DNA of 13,911 nt from contig JAQGLD010000408.1 in the NCBI GenBank assembly GCA_028293055.1, positions 1-13,911 on the forward strand, in the 5' to 3' direction. The first letter of the stretch is position 1; each line of letters opens with the position of its first letter. The notes under the pieces are model-generated. The model saw only the letters and a program-made list of their open reading frames with translations, did no database searches and was not told where the DNA came from. This DNA comes from Alphaproteobacteria bacterium. GTDB taxonomy: Bacteria; Pseudomonadota; Alphaproteobacteria; Sphingomonadales; Sphingomonadaceae. Below, piece by piece: positions 7,382 to 13,911 of this stretch. A program made the position numbers and the translations under genes.

Positions 7382-7845
7382 CAGCCGGCCCGCGCGCGGG
7401 CCGCCGCCTCGGCGGCGGCCTCGAAGGCGAGCAGGATCGAGGCATGGCGAGCGCTGAACCGCCGCGCCTCGGCGAACACGGCGAGGCCTGGCCAGTCGCC
7501 CGGGTCGTCGCGATCGGAGTGCAGGAACGCTGCCAGCGCGTCGCGGGCGCTCGCCAGCTCGGCACCGGTCCGGCCGAGCGCATGGCCGCCCATCAGCGAG
7601 GCGGAAGCCTGACCGAGGGCGCAGGCTTTCACCTCCTGGCCCAAAGCGACCACCCTGCCCTCCCCGTCGAGCACCACATCCACGATCACCCGGCTGCCGC
7701 ACACCGGCGATCGCCGTTCGGAGGAGGCCTGAGGATGATCGAGCCGGCGCTGGTGCGGAATCGACGCCGCCAGGCGGAGGATGTCCCGATTGTAGAGGGC
7801 GGTCGTCACGCCTCCCGATATACCGGGCGGAAACCGCCGCGCCAC
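7381..7845 (-). CDS. NifU/IscU-like Fe-S scaffold domain protein, variant
   Basis: The 154-residue protein resembles the IscU/NifU N-terminal domain, a platform where Fe-S clusters are built before transfer. Two canonical cysteine positions are present: Cys49 in SPVCGS and Cys75 in ACALGQASASL, which matches the GCGSAIASSS-type loop of IscU. The third ligand, normally in an H-C-S motif, is Ala135 in RHASILLAF, and the aspartate after the first cysteine is Ser. Cluster assembly may therefore differ or be lost; a carrier or partner role is possible. The GTG at 7845 is chosen because GGGGAGG sits eight bases upstream. A second GTG at 7809 (V-T-T-A-L-Y-N) fits my memory of related N-termini better but has its purine tract one base away. 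It lies 29 bases after cysS and overlaps kefB by ATGA. Confidence 0.82.
   Translation of the reverse strand: MARRFPPGISGGVTTALYNRDILRLAASIPHQRRLDHPQASSERRSPVCGSRVIVDVVLDGEGRVVALGQEVKACALGQASASLMGGHALGRTGAELASARDALAAFLHSDRDDPGDWPGLAVFAEARRFSARHASILLAFEAAAEAAARARAG
7386..7403 (-). promoter_or_regulatory. 18-bp perfect palindrome over kefB start region
   Basis: CGGCCCGCGCGCGGGCCG is identical to its reverse complement. In the leftward mRNA it can fold as a 7-bp G/C stem with a CGCG loop whose base ends four bases before the kefB ATG at 7381, where a ribosome site would lie. It also codes the Ala/Arg-rich end of the scaffold-like protein. A ribosome reading that gene to its stop would melt the hairpin, which would tie kefB translation to the upstream gene. 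No clear Shine-Dalgarno for kefB is visible outside it. Confidence 0.4.
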
Positions 7846-7853
7846 CCCAAGAT

Positions 7854-7860
7854 CCTCCCC
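7854..7860 (-). promoter_or_regulatory. strong Shine-Dalgarno for scaffold-like gene
   Basis: Read leftward, GGGGAGG ends eight bases before the GTG at 7845. It is the best ribosome site in this operon, whose other genes show little or none. It decides the start in favour of 7845 over the GTG at 7809. Confidence 0.6.
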
Positions 7861-7874
7861 GGTACGGGTAGGAG

Positions 7875-9191
7875 TTATGCTCTCCGCCAGATCGTCCCTT
7901 GGGCGCTATCCTCGAGCACGATGCCCTCCTCGGCCAGCTCCGCCCGGATCCGGTCGGCCTCGGCAAAGTCCCGGCGATTCTTCGCGTCCGCGCGAGCGGC
8001 GATCAAGGCATCGACCCGCGCATCGCCCTCGCCACGGAACCAGCTTTCGTGGCTCCCTTCGAGCAGCCCGAGCAACGCCGCCGAGCCGCGCAACACGCCA
8101 GCATCGTCGATCGCCGCAAGCCGCGACAAGGCAAGCGGCGTGTTGAGATCGTCGGCCAGCGCTCCGAGCACGCCCGGGTCGACCTCGCCGACCGCCGAGT
8201 CACCTCCGGCCCGGTAGAGCCGGTCCAGGGTTGCCTTGCTCTGGGCAATTAGGCTCCCCGACCATTCGAGCGGCTGGCGATAATGGGCGGAGAGCAAAGC
8301 GAGGCGCAAAGTCTCTCCCTTATGCCCCTGTTCGAGCAGCTCACCGACCGTGATGACATTGCCGAGGCTCTTGGACATCTTCTCGCCGCCCGCCATCGAC
8401 AGGAAGCCGTTATGCACCCAATATCGGGCAAGCGGGGCGCCCCGATGGGCGCAGCGGCTCTGTGCGATCTCGTTCTCGTGGTGGGGAAAGATCAGGTCCA
8501 GTCCGCCGCCATGTATGTCGATCGTCTCGCCGAGATGGCGTTCGATCATCGCCGAGCATTCGATATGCCATCCCGGCCGTCCCCGCCCCCACGGACTCTC
8601 CCAGCCGATCATGTCGGGCGGCGATGGCTTCCACAACACGAAGTCGGCCGGGTCCTTCTTGTAGGAAGCGACCTCGACCCGGGCGCCGGCGATCATCGCG
8701 TCGCGGTCCCGCTTGCCGAGAATGCCATAATCCGGGTCGGAGGGGACATAGAACAGGACATGCCCGTCCGCCTCATAAGCGTGGCCACTCGCGACAAGCC
8801 GGGCGATCATGGCCACCATCTCGGGGATATTGTGGGTCGCGTGCGGGGTCAATTCCGGCTTCTCGACCCCGAGCGCGCCCATGTCGGAATCATAGAACGC
8901 CTCGTAGCGGGCGGCGACGGTCTCGGGATCCACCCCCTCGTTGCGTGCCGCCTCGATGATCTTGTCGTCCACATCGGTGACATTGCGGGCATAGACCACG
9001 GCCTCGGCGCCGTAGCGGTGGCGCAGGAAGCGTGCGAGCACGTCGAACACCACCGCGGGGCGCGCATTTCCGATATGGGCGCGATTGTAGACGGTCGGCC
9101 CGCAGGCATACATCGTCACGCGGCCGGGATCGGCCGGGACGAAGACGCGCTTCTCCCGGGCCAGCGTATCGTGGAGTCTGAGCTCGGTCAT
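7875..9191 (-). CDS. cysS: cysteinyl-tRNA synthetase
   Basis: CysS charges tRNA-Cys with cysteine in the cytoplasm. The 438-residue class I synthetase carries the first zinc ligand Cys30 in YACGPTVYN, the HIGH-type signature HIGN (39-42), further zinc ligands Cys212, His237 and Glu241 in HIECSAM and HHENEIAQS, and the KMSKS loop at 271-275. A C-terminal helical domain ends [11 protein letters not shown]. It is slightly shorter than the E. coli enzyme (461). The ATG at 9189-9191 overlaps the cvpA stop by four bases (ATGA). The frame stays open 41 codons further, but those codons lie in cvpA and do not match the family. The next gene in the operon is an Fe-S scaffold variant; the shared sulfur/cysteine theme is suggestive only. 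Confidence 0.97.
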   Translation of the reverse strand: MTELRLHDTLAREKRVFVPADPGRVTMYACGPTVYNRAHIGNARPAVVFDVLARFLRHRYGAEAVVYARNVTDVDDKIIEAARNEGVDPETVAARYEAFYDSDMGALGVEKPELTPHATHNIPEMVAMIARLVASGHAYEADGHVLFYVPSDPDYGILGKRDRDAMIAGARVEVASYKKDPADFVLWKPSPPDMIGWESPWGRGRPGWHIECSAMIERHLGETIDIHGGGLDLIFPHHENEIAQSRCAHRGAPLARYWVHNGFLSMAGGEKMSKSLGNVITVGELLEQGHKGETLRLALLSAHYRQPLEWSGSLIAQSKATLDRLYRAGGDSAVGEVDPGVLGALADDLNTPLALSRLAAIDDAGVLRGSAALLGLLEGSHESWFRGEGDARVDALIAARADAKNRRDFAEADRIRAELAEEGIVLEDSAQGTIWRRA

Positions 9192-9724
9192 TGGCTGTTG
9201 GCCAAGGCCCCATTGGGCGGCACCGCGCCACCGCCGCGACGCCATTCCACGAAATCGAGCACCGCCCGGCCGCTCGCATAGAGCAAGGGATAGGTGCGCG
9301 AGGTGGCCAGCCATTGCGGGCGGGCCGCGGAACGGCCGTAGATCGTGTCGTAGACAAGGTTGGCGGCGAGATAGAGCAGGGTCGCCCCGATCAGCCCCTT
9401 CAAAGCTCCGAAGCCGGCGCCGAGAATCCGGTCGATCGGCCCGATCACCGACCTTTTGACCCCGCCGCTCACCTGGCGTGCAACCAGCTTGCCGGCGAGC
9501 AGTACCACTCCGAACACCACGACGAAGGCGAGCACCGCCGCCCCCGCACGGGTTCCCACCGGGCCTTCGAGCATGTTGGTGACTGGAGTGTGGAGCAGCC
9601 GCAGGGCGACGATCGCGACGATCCAGGCCGCGAGCGACAGCAATTCACCGGTAAAGCCGCGCCGTGCGCCAAGCACCATGCCGCCGCCAACCAGCACGAG
9701 AACGATGATGTCGAGCGCCGTCAT
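9188..9724 (-). CDS. cvpA: CvpA family inner-membrane protein
   Basis: CvpA family proteins are small inner-membrane proteins. The E. coli member is needed for colicin V production and is linked to envelope stress, but the biochemical activity is unknown. The 178-residue chain begins [19 protein letters not shown], the typical first helix with a Gly-rich turn and ARRGFTGEL. Three more hydrophobic segments follow ([27 protein letters not shown], and [16 protein letters not shown] after the conserved [10 protein letters not shown]), with a hydrophilic tail. The ATG at 9724 matches family N-termini and begins ten bases past the radA stop; an earlier in-frame ATG 12 codons upstream lies inside radA and is less likely. 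No good Shine-Dalgarno is seen. In many proteobacteria cvpA precedes purF; here cysS takes that place. Confidence 0.92.
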   Translation of the reverse strand: MTALDIIVLVLVGGGMVLGARRGFTGELLSLAAWIVAIVALRLLHTPVTNMLEGPVGTRAGAAVLAFVVVFGVVLLAGKLVARQVSGGVKRSVIGPIDRILGAGFGALKGLIGATLLYLAANLVYDTIYGRSAARPQWLATSRTYPLLYASGRAVLDFVEWRRGGGAVPPNGALANSQ

Positions 9725-9734
9725 AGCGTCGTGG

Positions 9735-11108
9735 CTACTGTCGGCCCAGCAGATGGTCAACGAGATCGCGCAACGTCCGGAAGGCGGTGACCGATAGTCC
9801 GGCCTTCTCCCCGGCGAGGGCGGACGGCGCCAGTGCGCGCTCGAAGCCGAGCTTGGCCGATTCCTTGAGCCGCAGCGCGCTGTGCGCCACCGGGCGGACC
9901 TCGCCGGAAAGCGCGACTTCGCCGAAGGCGACCGCTTCCTTGGCTATCGGCCGCTCCGCCATGGCGGAGACCAGGGCCGCTGCGACCGCGAGATCGGCGG
10001 CGGGATCGGTGATCCGGTAACCCCCCGCGACATTCAGATAGACTTCGGCGGTCGAGAAGCTCAGCCCGCAGCGCGCCTCGAGCACCGCGAGGATCATCGC
10101 CAGCCGGCCGCTGTCCCAGCCGACCACCGCCCGGCGCGGGGTGGCACCGCTGGCGAGCCGGACGGTGAGCGCCTGGATCTCGACCAGGACCGGCCGGGTT
10201 CCCTCGAGCGCTGGGAAAACCACCGCTCCCGAGACCGATTCGCCGCGATGGGTGAGGAACAGAGCAGAAGGGTTGCCGACCTCCTCGAGCCCGCCTTCCT
10301 GCATCGAGAAGACTCCGATCTCGTCGGTGCCGCCGAAGCGATTCTTGGTCGCACGCAGGATCCGGTACTGATGGCTGCGCTCGCCCTCGAAGGCGAGGAC
10401 CGTGTCGACCATATGTTCGAGCACCCGCGGGCCGGCGATCGAGCCGTCCTTGGTGACATGGCCGACCAGCACCAGAGCTGCGCCGCTCTCCTTGGCGTAA
10501 CGGATCAGCTCGCCGGCCGAAGCGCGGACCTGGCTGACCGTTCCGGGGGCGCCCTCGATCAGGTCGCTATGCATCGTCTGGATCGAATCGATGACGAGCA
10601 GGCCGGGTGGGGGCCCCTCGCTCAGCGTGGTGAGTATGTCGCGCACCGAGGTCGCCGCGGCGAGCCGGACCGGTGCCTGGCCCAGGCCGAGCCTGCGCGC
10701 GCGCAGGCGAACCTGGTCTGCCGCCTCCTCGCCCGAAATATACGCGACCGCCAGCCCGCGCGTAGCGATCGCGGCGGCCGCCTGGAGCAGCAGGGTCGAT
10801 TTTCCGATTCCCGGATCCCCGCCCATCAAAGTGGCCGATCCGGCGACCAGGCCTCCGCCAAGCGCGCGATCGAATTCGGGTATGCCGGTGCTGGTCCGCG
10901 GCGGGAGCGCGATCTCCGAATCGAGGCCGACCAGCTCGAACGCGCGGCCGCCCGAGCGAAGATTGTGCCGCGCCGAGAAGGGCGTGACGACTGCGCCGCT
11001 ATCCTCGACCAGGGTATTCCATTCGGAGCAATCGGGGCATTGGCCCTGCCAACGGCTCTGTACCGAGCCGCAGGCCTGGCAGACATATCTTCGCTTCGCT
11101 TTCGCCAT
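9735..11108 (-). CDS. radA: DNA repair protein RadA (Sms)
   Basis: RadA is a RecA-like ATPase that drives branch migration and processes recombination intermediates. The 457-residue protein shows the N-terminal four-cysteine zinc finger (Cys10, 13, 24, 27 in YVCQACG and GQCPDCSEW), the Walker A loop GGDPGIGKS (96-104), Walker B LLVIDSIQT, the RadA-specific KNRFGGTDE motif (about residue 250), and a C-terminal Lon-protease-like domain with GEVALSGEVRPV. Length and order match the family. ATG 11108 is chosen because it starts MAKAKRRYVC directly before the zinc finger; 24 extra open codons upstream are not family-like. No Shine-Dalgarno is visible. It is the first gene of the leftward operon and faces the divergent phosphodiesterase-fold gene across 116 bp. 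Confidence 0.97.
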   Translation of the reverse strand: MAKAKRRYVCQACGSVQSRWQGQCPDCSEWNTLVEDSGAVVTPFSARHNLRSGGRAFELVGLDSEIALPPRTSTGIPEFDRALGGGLVAGSATLMGGDPGIGKSTLLLQAAAAIATRGLAVAYISGEEAADQVRLRARRLGLGQAPVRLAAATSVRDILTTLSEGPPPGLLVIDSIQTMHSDLIEGAPGTVSQVRASAGELIRYAKESGAALVLVGHVTKDGSIAGPRVLEHMVDTVLAFEGERSHQYRILRATKNRFGGTDEIGVFSMQEGGLEEVGNPSALFLTHRGESVSGAVVFPALEGTRPVLVEIQALTVRLASGATPRRAVVGWDSGRLAMILAVLEARCGLSFSTAEVYLNVAGGYRITDPAADLAVAAALVSAMAERPIAKEAVAFGEVALSGEVRPVAHSALRLKESAKLGFERALAPSALAGEKAGLSVTAFRTLRDLVDHLLGRQ

Positions 11109-11224
11109 CGCGCAAGGGTTACAGGCGCCTGCGGGCGCCAGCCAGAGTGAATCTAGGGAACGCCGGAGAGCCGGCGGCATTGCACCGATTGCGCTCGCAT
11201 CGGGGGCGCGCCATGGGATGCCGA
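11109..11224. promoter_or_regulatory. divergent intergenic region, radA / EEP hydrolase
   Basis: This 116-bp gap must hold promoters for radA (leftward) and the EEP-family gene (rightward), but no convincing -35/-10 pair stands out. It contains CAGGCGCCTG (11122-11131, perfect palindrome), a GGCGCC-TGCG-GGCGCC repeat pair at 11124-11139, and a 6-bp stem CGCCGG/CCGGCG around AGAG at 11161-11176. These could be operator or leader structures, or simple G+C-rich chance. Confidence 0.3.
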
Positions 11225-11920
11225 ATGATCCGCGTCGCGACCTACAATATGAGGAAGGCCATCGGCACCGATCGCAGGCGCCGGCCCGAACGTACTCTCG
11301 AAGTGCTTTGCGAGCTCGATGCGGATGTCATTGTCCTTCAGGAAGCCGATCGCCGTTTCGGCGCGCGCGCGAGCGCGATGCCATTCCACATGATCGAGGA
11401 GCATAGCGACTATAAGCCGGTGCCCTACGACACGCGCCACGGAAGCATAGGCTGGCACGGCAATGCCATGCTGGTGAAGAAAACCGTCGAGATCGTCGCC
11501 AAAGATGTAATCCACCTGCCTTCGCTCGAGCCGCGGGGCGCCGTGCTCGCCGATCTTCGCGTCGGTGGAGTCCGGATCCGTGCGGTCGGAATGCATCTCG
11601 ACCTGTCCGGCCTGTGGCGCCGGCAGCAGGCGCACACGATCATGAGCTGCGTCGAATGCCGCGTCGAGAAGATGCCTACAGTGCTGATGGGCGATCTCAA
11701 CGAATGGAGCGCCAATGGCGGCGTGCTTCGCGACTTCGCCCGCCAGTTCCGCCTCGCCCAATGCGGACGCAGCTTCCACGCCCGCCGTCCGATCGTCGAG
11801 CTCGACCGGATCATGGTGACCCCCGGCCTCGCCATCCACGCCTGCGGAGTCCACCACAGCGCCGCATCGCGCAAGGCCTCGGATCACCTCCCGGTATGGG
11901 CGGATCTGGCGCCGGAATAA
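11225..11920 (+). CDS. endonuclease/exonuclease/phosphatase family hydrolase
   Basis: The 231-residue protein has the EEP (DNase I/exonuclease III/sphingomyelinase) fold. Visible active-site motifs are Asn8 in ATYNMR, Glu40 in VLQEAD (metal ligand), His124 in MHLDLSG, Asp157 and Asn159 in GDLNEW, the Asp of LDRIM, and the terminal ASDHLPV, where the last Asp-His pair completes the catalytic centre. So the catalytic set looks intact. Members act on DNA, RNA or phosphoester lipids and the sequence alone does not choose. No signal peptide is seen, so it is probably cytoplasmic. ATG 11225 begins MIRVATYN, placing the first motif at the usual distance, with GGGA six bases ahead; ATG 11213 and GTG 11147 also stay in frame. 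It stands alone, divergent from radA and convergent with the serine hydrolase. Confidence 0.87.
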   Translation: MIRVATYNMRKAIGTDRRRRPERTLEVLCELDADVIVLQEADRRFGARASAMPFHMIEEHSDYKPVPYDTRHGSIGWHGNAMLVKKTVEIVAKDVIHLPSLEPRGAVLADLRVGGVRIRAVGMHLDLSGLWRRQQAHTIMSCVECRVEKMPTVLMGDLNEWSANGGVLRDFARQFRLAQCGRSFHARRPIVELDRIMVTPGLAIHACGVHHSAASRKASDHLPVWADLAPE

Positions 11921-11928
11921 GGCGAAAT

Positions 11929-11948
11929 TCCTTCCCTCGAGGGGAGGA
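11929..11948. terminator. candidate bidirectional terminator hairpin
   Basis: TCCTTCCC (11929-11936) pairs with GGGGAGGA (11941-11948) around TCGA, an 8-bp stem with one G-T wobble. It fills most of the 35-bp gap between two convergent stops. Rightward it is followed by TT only; leftward by ATTTC. The weak T tracts limit confidence, but stem and position suit a shared terminator. Confidence 0.5.
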
Positions 11949-11955
11949 TTCGACG

Positions 11956-13323
11956 CTAACGATCCCCGCTTCCCTCCGGCTCGGGTTCGGGCTGCTCCGG
12001 CGTCGGCCGTGAATCCAGGCCCAGCCAGTCGCGCGCCGGAAGGCGATAGAGCATGTCCATCACCTCGAATTCCAGGCCGCCCGGCTGGTTGGTCGACGAA
12101 TTCCACAGCGCGACAACGCCCGATTTCAGCTCTGGGTCGAACATGATCAGCGAGCGATAGCCTTTCACTCCGCCGCGATGGGCGACGACCTTGTGGCCGG
12201 CATATTCGTAGACCCGCCAGCCGAGCCCGTAGCTCGCCACCTGGACTCGTTCGCGGAACTTGCGCATCCGGCCAAGCTCTCCAGCGGTCTTGACCCGCGG
12301 GGTCTGCACCACATCGAGCACTGGCTGCGGGAGCACGTTGGGCTCGAGCCCCATCTGGGCCTGGAGCCAGATCGCGAGGTCCTTGATCGAGCTGTTGACC
12401 CCGCCTGCGGCCGGGACTCGATAATAGAAATCGGTGACCTCGACCGGCTTCGAGGCCTTGCTGCCGACATAGGGCCGCGCCCAGCTTTTGGAGGCCAGCA
12501 ATGCCGCCCGATTCAGCGAGGCCGAACGCATTCCGAGCGGTCCGAACAATGAGTCGCGCACCGCCTGTTCGTAGGGCTTGCCGGTGATTCGCTCGACGAT
12601 CTCGGACGAGGCGTCGTAGGCGACATTCTGATAGGACCAGCAGGTCCCCGGCGAGCAGATCGCGTTGAGGTTGGCGAGATCGGAGCGCAGCAGATGCGGA
12701 TCCACGCCGTCCTCGAGCTTGGGATCCTCGGAATGACCGGCGAGGCCGAGCTGGTGCGAGAGGATGTCGGCGATCGTCGCCTTGGTCTCGTTGCCGCCCG
12801 GGAGCTTGAGCGAGGCGGCATATTTGCCGGCGGGGTCGCTTAGCGAGAGCCGTCCCTGGCCCGCGAGCAGGCTGACCATGTCTGCGGCCACGCCCTTGGA
12901 CAGGGAGCCCCAGCGGAACACGGTGTTGGGGGTGACCTTGTCGCCGGTGCCTGCGACGGTTTCGCCATAGCCCTTGAGGAAGCGGATCTGACCGTTCTCG
13001 ACCACGCCGACGGCCATCCCGATCATGTCGCGACGCTCGATCAGATGGTCGAGCCTCTGGTCGATCCTGCGATAGTCGATGACGCTGTCATGCGCGCGCT
13101 GGCGCTGCTCGATATGGAGCAGCTCGACATCGCTGATTCCGGTCTTTTTCTGGGGCTGAGCCTGGCTGTGCCACCAGCCGAGGCTCGCCGCCCAGAGCAG
13201 GATGATGATCAGCAACAGGCCGGCGAACGGCAGAAACGCCTTACTCTTGGACAGCCTTTTGCTCCCGCGAAACGAACCGGGCCGGCGTCGACGCGCCGGC
13301 CCGGACCTGGTGGTCCTTACCAA
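11956..13323 (-). CDS. membrane-anchored serine hydrolase, beta-lactamase/PBP-like
   Basis: A serine hydrolase of the beta-lactamase/class C PBP superfamily, a group that includes DD-peptidases, esterases and peptidases. In the 455-residue frame the nucleophile motif is Ser140-L-S-Lys143 (RWGSLSKG), the second is Tyr231-Q-Asn233 (WSYQNVAYD), and an H-R-G in VVAHRGGVKGY probably replaces the K-T-G box. Cys223 and Cys228 close to the Tyr motif could form a disulfide. An Arg/Lys-rich start and hydrophobic residues about 30-49 form an N-in signal anchor, so the catalytic domain faces the periplasm. The tail is Pro/Glu-rich. The start is uncertain: the only standard in-frame start before the membrane segment is TTG 13323, seven bases into the upstream gene's end, and a hairpin lies inside the first codons. 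A CTG at codon 24, just after AAAAGG, is the alternative. The substrate is unknown. Confidence 0.85.
   Translation of the reverse strand: MVRTTRSGPARRRRPGSFRGSKRLSKSKAFLPFAGLLLIIILLWAASLGWWHSQAQPQKKTGISDVELLHIEQRQRAHDSVIDYRRIDQRLDHLIERRDMIGMAVGVVENGQIRFLKGYGETVAGTGDKVTPNTVFRWGSLSKGVAADMVSLLAGQGRLSLSDPAGKYAASLKLPGGNETKATIADILSHQLGLAGHSEDPKLEDGVDPHLLRSDLANLNAICSPGTCWSYQNVAYDASSEIVERITGKPYEQAVRDSLFGPLGMRSASLNRAALLASKSWARPYVGSKASKPVEVTDFYYRVPAAGGVNSSIKDLAIWLQAQMGLEPNVLPQPVLDVVQTPRVKTAGELGRMRKFRERVQVASYGLGWRVYEYAGHKVVAHRGGVKGYRSLIMFDPELKSGVVALWNSSTNQPGGLEFEVMDMLYRLPARDWLGLDSRPTPEQPEPEPEGSGDR
13277..13316 (-). terminator. strong hairpin after M13 peptidase gene
   Basis: CCGGGCCGGCG (13277-13287) and CGCCGGCCCGG (13294-13304) are exact reverse complements around a 6-base loop, an 11-bp all-G/C stem. 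A second small stem, GGACC/GGTCC around a 4-base loop (13303-13316), precedes it in leftward reading, directly after the peptidase TAA. The bases after the large stem (TTCGTTTCGC) hold only a broken T tract, so termination efficiency is uncertain; attenuation or 3'-end protection are alternatives. It overlaps the first codons of the serine hydrolase frame as drawn. Confidence 0.55.
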
Positions 13324-13911
13324 ATCCTGATCCGTTGTTCAGGGGCAAGGTAGAGCTTTCCGTCGCGGACGTTGAACGCTTTGTACCATGCATCGAAATT
13401 GCGGACGACGAGCGGCCGATATTGCCCTGGTGTGTGCGGGTCGGTGGTGATCAGCTGCTGGAGCAAGGCGTCGCGATATTTGGTACGCCAGATCTGAGCG
13501 TAGCCGAGGAAGAAGCGCTGGTCCCCGGTATAGCCGTCGATCACCGGCGCCGGCTTCCCATGCAGCGACAATTTATAGGCGTCGTAGGCGACCGCGAGGC
13601 CCGCGAGGTCGGCGATATTCTCGCCCATCGTCAGATCGCCGTTCACATGCACGCCGGGCAGCGGCTCATAAGCCGAATATTGCGCTCCGAGCCGGTCGGT
13701 GAGCTTCTTGAAAGCCGCCACATCTGCCTCGTTCCACCAGTCGGCGAGGTTGCCAGTGGGATCGAACTTGCGGCCCTGATCGTCGAAATGGTGGCTGAGC
13801 TCGTGTCCGATCACCGCACCGATCCCGCCATAATTGACCGCGTCGTCGGCATTGGGATCGAAGAAGGGCGGCTGCAGGATCGCCGCCGGGAAGACGACCT
13901 CGTTGAGCAAC
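13317..13911 (-). CDS. M13 family zinc metallopeptidase, C-terminal part
   Basis: Only the last 198 or so residues are present; the gene continues past the right edge. M13 (neprilysin/PepO) enzymes cleave peptides and are usually exported or membrane-bound in bacteria. The fragment starts in LNEVVFPAAILQPPFF, which precedes the active site in the family, then shows the zinc site HELSHH (HExxH) about 36 residues in, and the third zinc ligand Glu in MGENIADLAG with its conserved Asp four residues later. FLGYAQIWRTK and the final RIRIW match the family's closing segments, so the C-terminus is complete. The signal peptide and start are not in the window. A hairpin follows the TAA at 13317-13319. 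Confidence 0.95.
   Translation of the reverse strand, partial: LLNEVVFPAAILQPPFFDPNADDAVNYGGIGAVIGHELSHHFDDQGRKFDPTGNLADWWNEADVAAFKKLTDRLGAQYSAYEPLPGVHVNGDLTMGENIADLAGLAVAYDAYKLSLHGKPAPVIDGYTGDQRFFLGYAQIWRTKYRDALLQQLITTDPHTPGQYRPLVVRNFDAWYKAFNVRDGKLYLAPEQRIRIW

Noticed and set aside
6482..7612. 376-codon rightward open frame opposite kefB
   Set aside because: It is composed of charged, low-complexity residues (Gln/Asp/Glu/Arg), as expected from the complement of membrane-helix codons, and has no motif.
7382..7966. 195-codon N-terminal extension of the kefB frame
   Set aside because: It covers the scaffold-like gene in another frame and reads Arg/Gly/Pro-rich; the antiporter family starts at the ATG of 7381.
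9192..9314. 41-codon N-terminal extension of cysS
   Set aside because: These codons lie within cvpA, and CysS proteins start just before the strand leading to YACGPTVYN.
9882..11150. 422-codon rightward open frame opposite radA
   Set aside because: radA carries all family motifs on the other strand; this frame is another shadow.
11147..11224. Longer start (GTG 11147) for the EEP hydrolase
   Set aside because: The extra 26 residues are not family-like and cover the region that must hold the promoter; ATG 11225 starts right at the conserved N-terminal strand.
1..13911. tRNA, rRNA, CRISPR arrays, insertion sequences, riboswitches
   Set aside because: No cloverleaf-like arms with a T-loop consensus, no spaced repeat arrays, no transposase motifs and no recognised aptamer were found. 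Gaps between genes never exceed about 120 bp.

Overview
The window is a dense, high-G+C (hand impression: well over 60%) stretch of a bacterial chromosome made almost entirely of housekeeping genes. The protein families, the gene order and the weak use of Shine-Dalgarno sites point to an alphaproteobacterium, most likely a member of the Sphingomonadales. This placement rests on remembered family sequences and not on a search. I see no tRNA, rRNA, CRISPR array, insertion sequence, prophage or obvious horizontally acquired island.

Layout, left to right. Positions 1-26 hold the probable last codons of a rightward gene from outside the window, followed by a textbook intrinsic terminator (51-82). 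A leftward operon (3922 back to 87) runs: a 55-residue membrane micro-protein (missed by length-limited ORF calling), a 604-residue exported protein of unknown function, the tyrosine recombinase xerD, and accA (acetyl-CoA carboxylase). Its genes overlap or nearly touch. Back to back with it, across a promoter region of about 65 bp, a rightward pair aroK-aroB encodes shikimate kinase and 3-dehydroquinate synthase. aroB meets the next leftward operon head-on, and its end overlaps the end of kefB by 55 bp.

The second leftward operon (11108 back to 5552) reads radA, cvpA, cysS, a NifU/IscU-like scaffold variant, and kefB: DNA repair ATPase, small membrane protein, cysteinyl-tRNA synthetase, Fe-S-related protein and cation/proton antiporter. 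Three of its four junctions are overlaps or short gaps that suggest coupled translation. Divergent from radA is a single gene for an endonuclease/exonuclease/phosphatase-fold hydrolase (11225-11920). It converges on a leftward membrane-anchored serine hydrolase of the beta-lactamase/PBP-like family (11956-13323). Upstream of that lies the C-terminal part of an M13 (neprilysin/PepO-type) zinc metallopeptidase, which runs off the right edge.

I do not see a clearly new biological system. The points most worth a second look are the micro-protein/604-residue pair inserted between xerD and aroK, the scaffold protein that lacks the third cluster-ligand cysteine, an 18-bp perfect palindrome over the kefB translation start, a six-codon reading frame coupled to aroK, the aroB/kefB tail overlap, and a terminator-like hairpin that sits inside the 5' end of the serine hydrolase frame.
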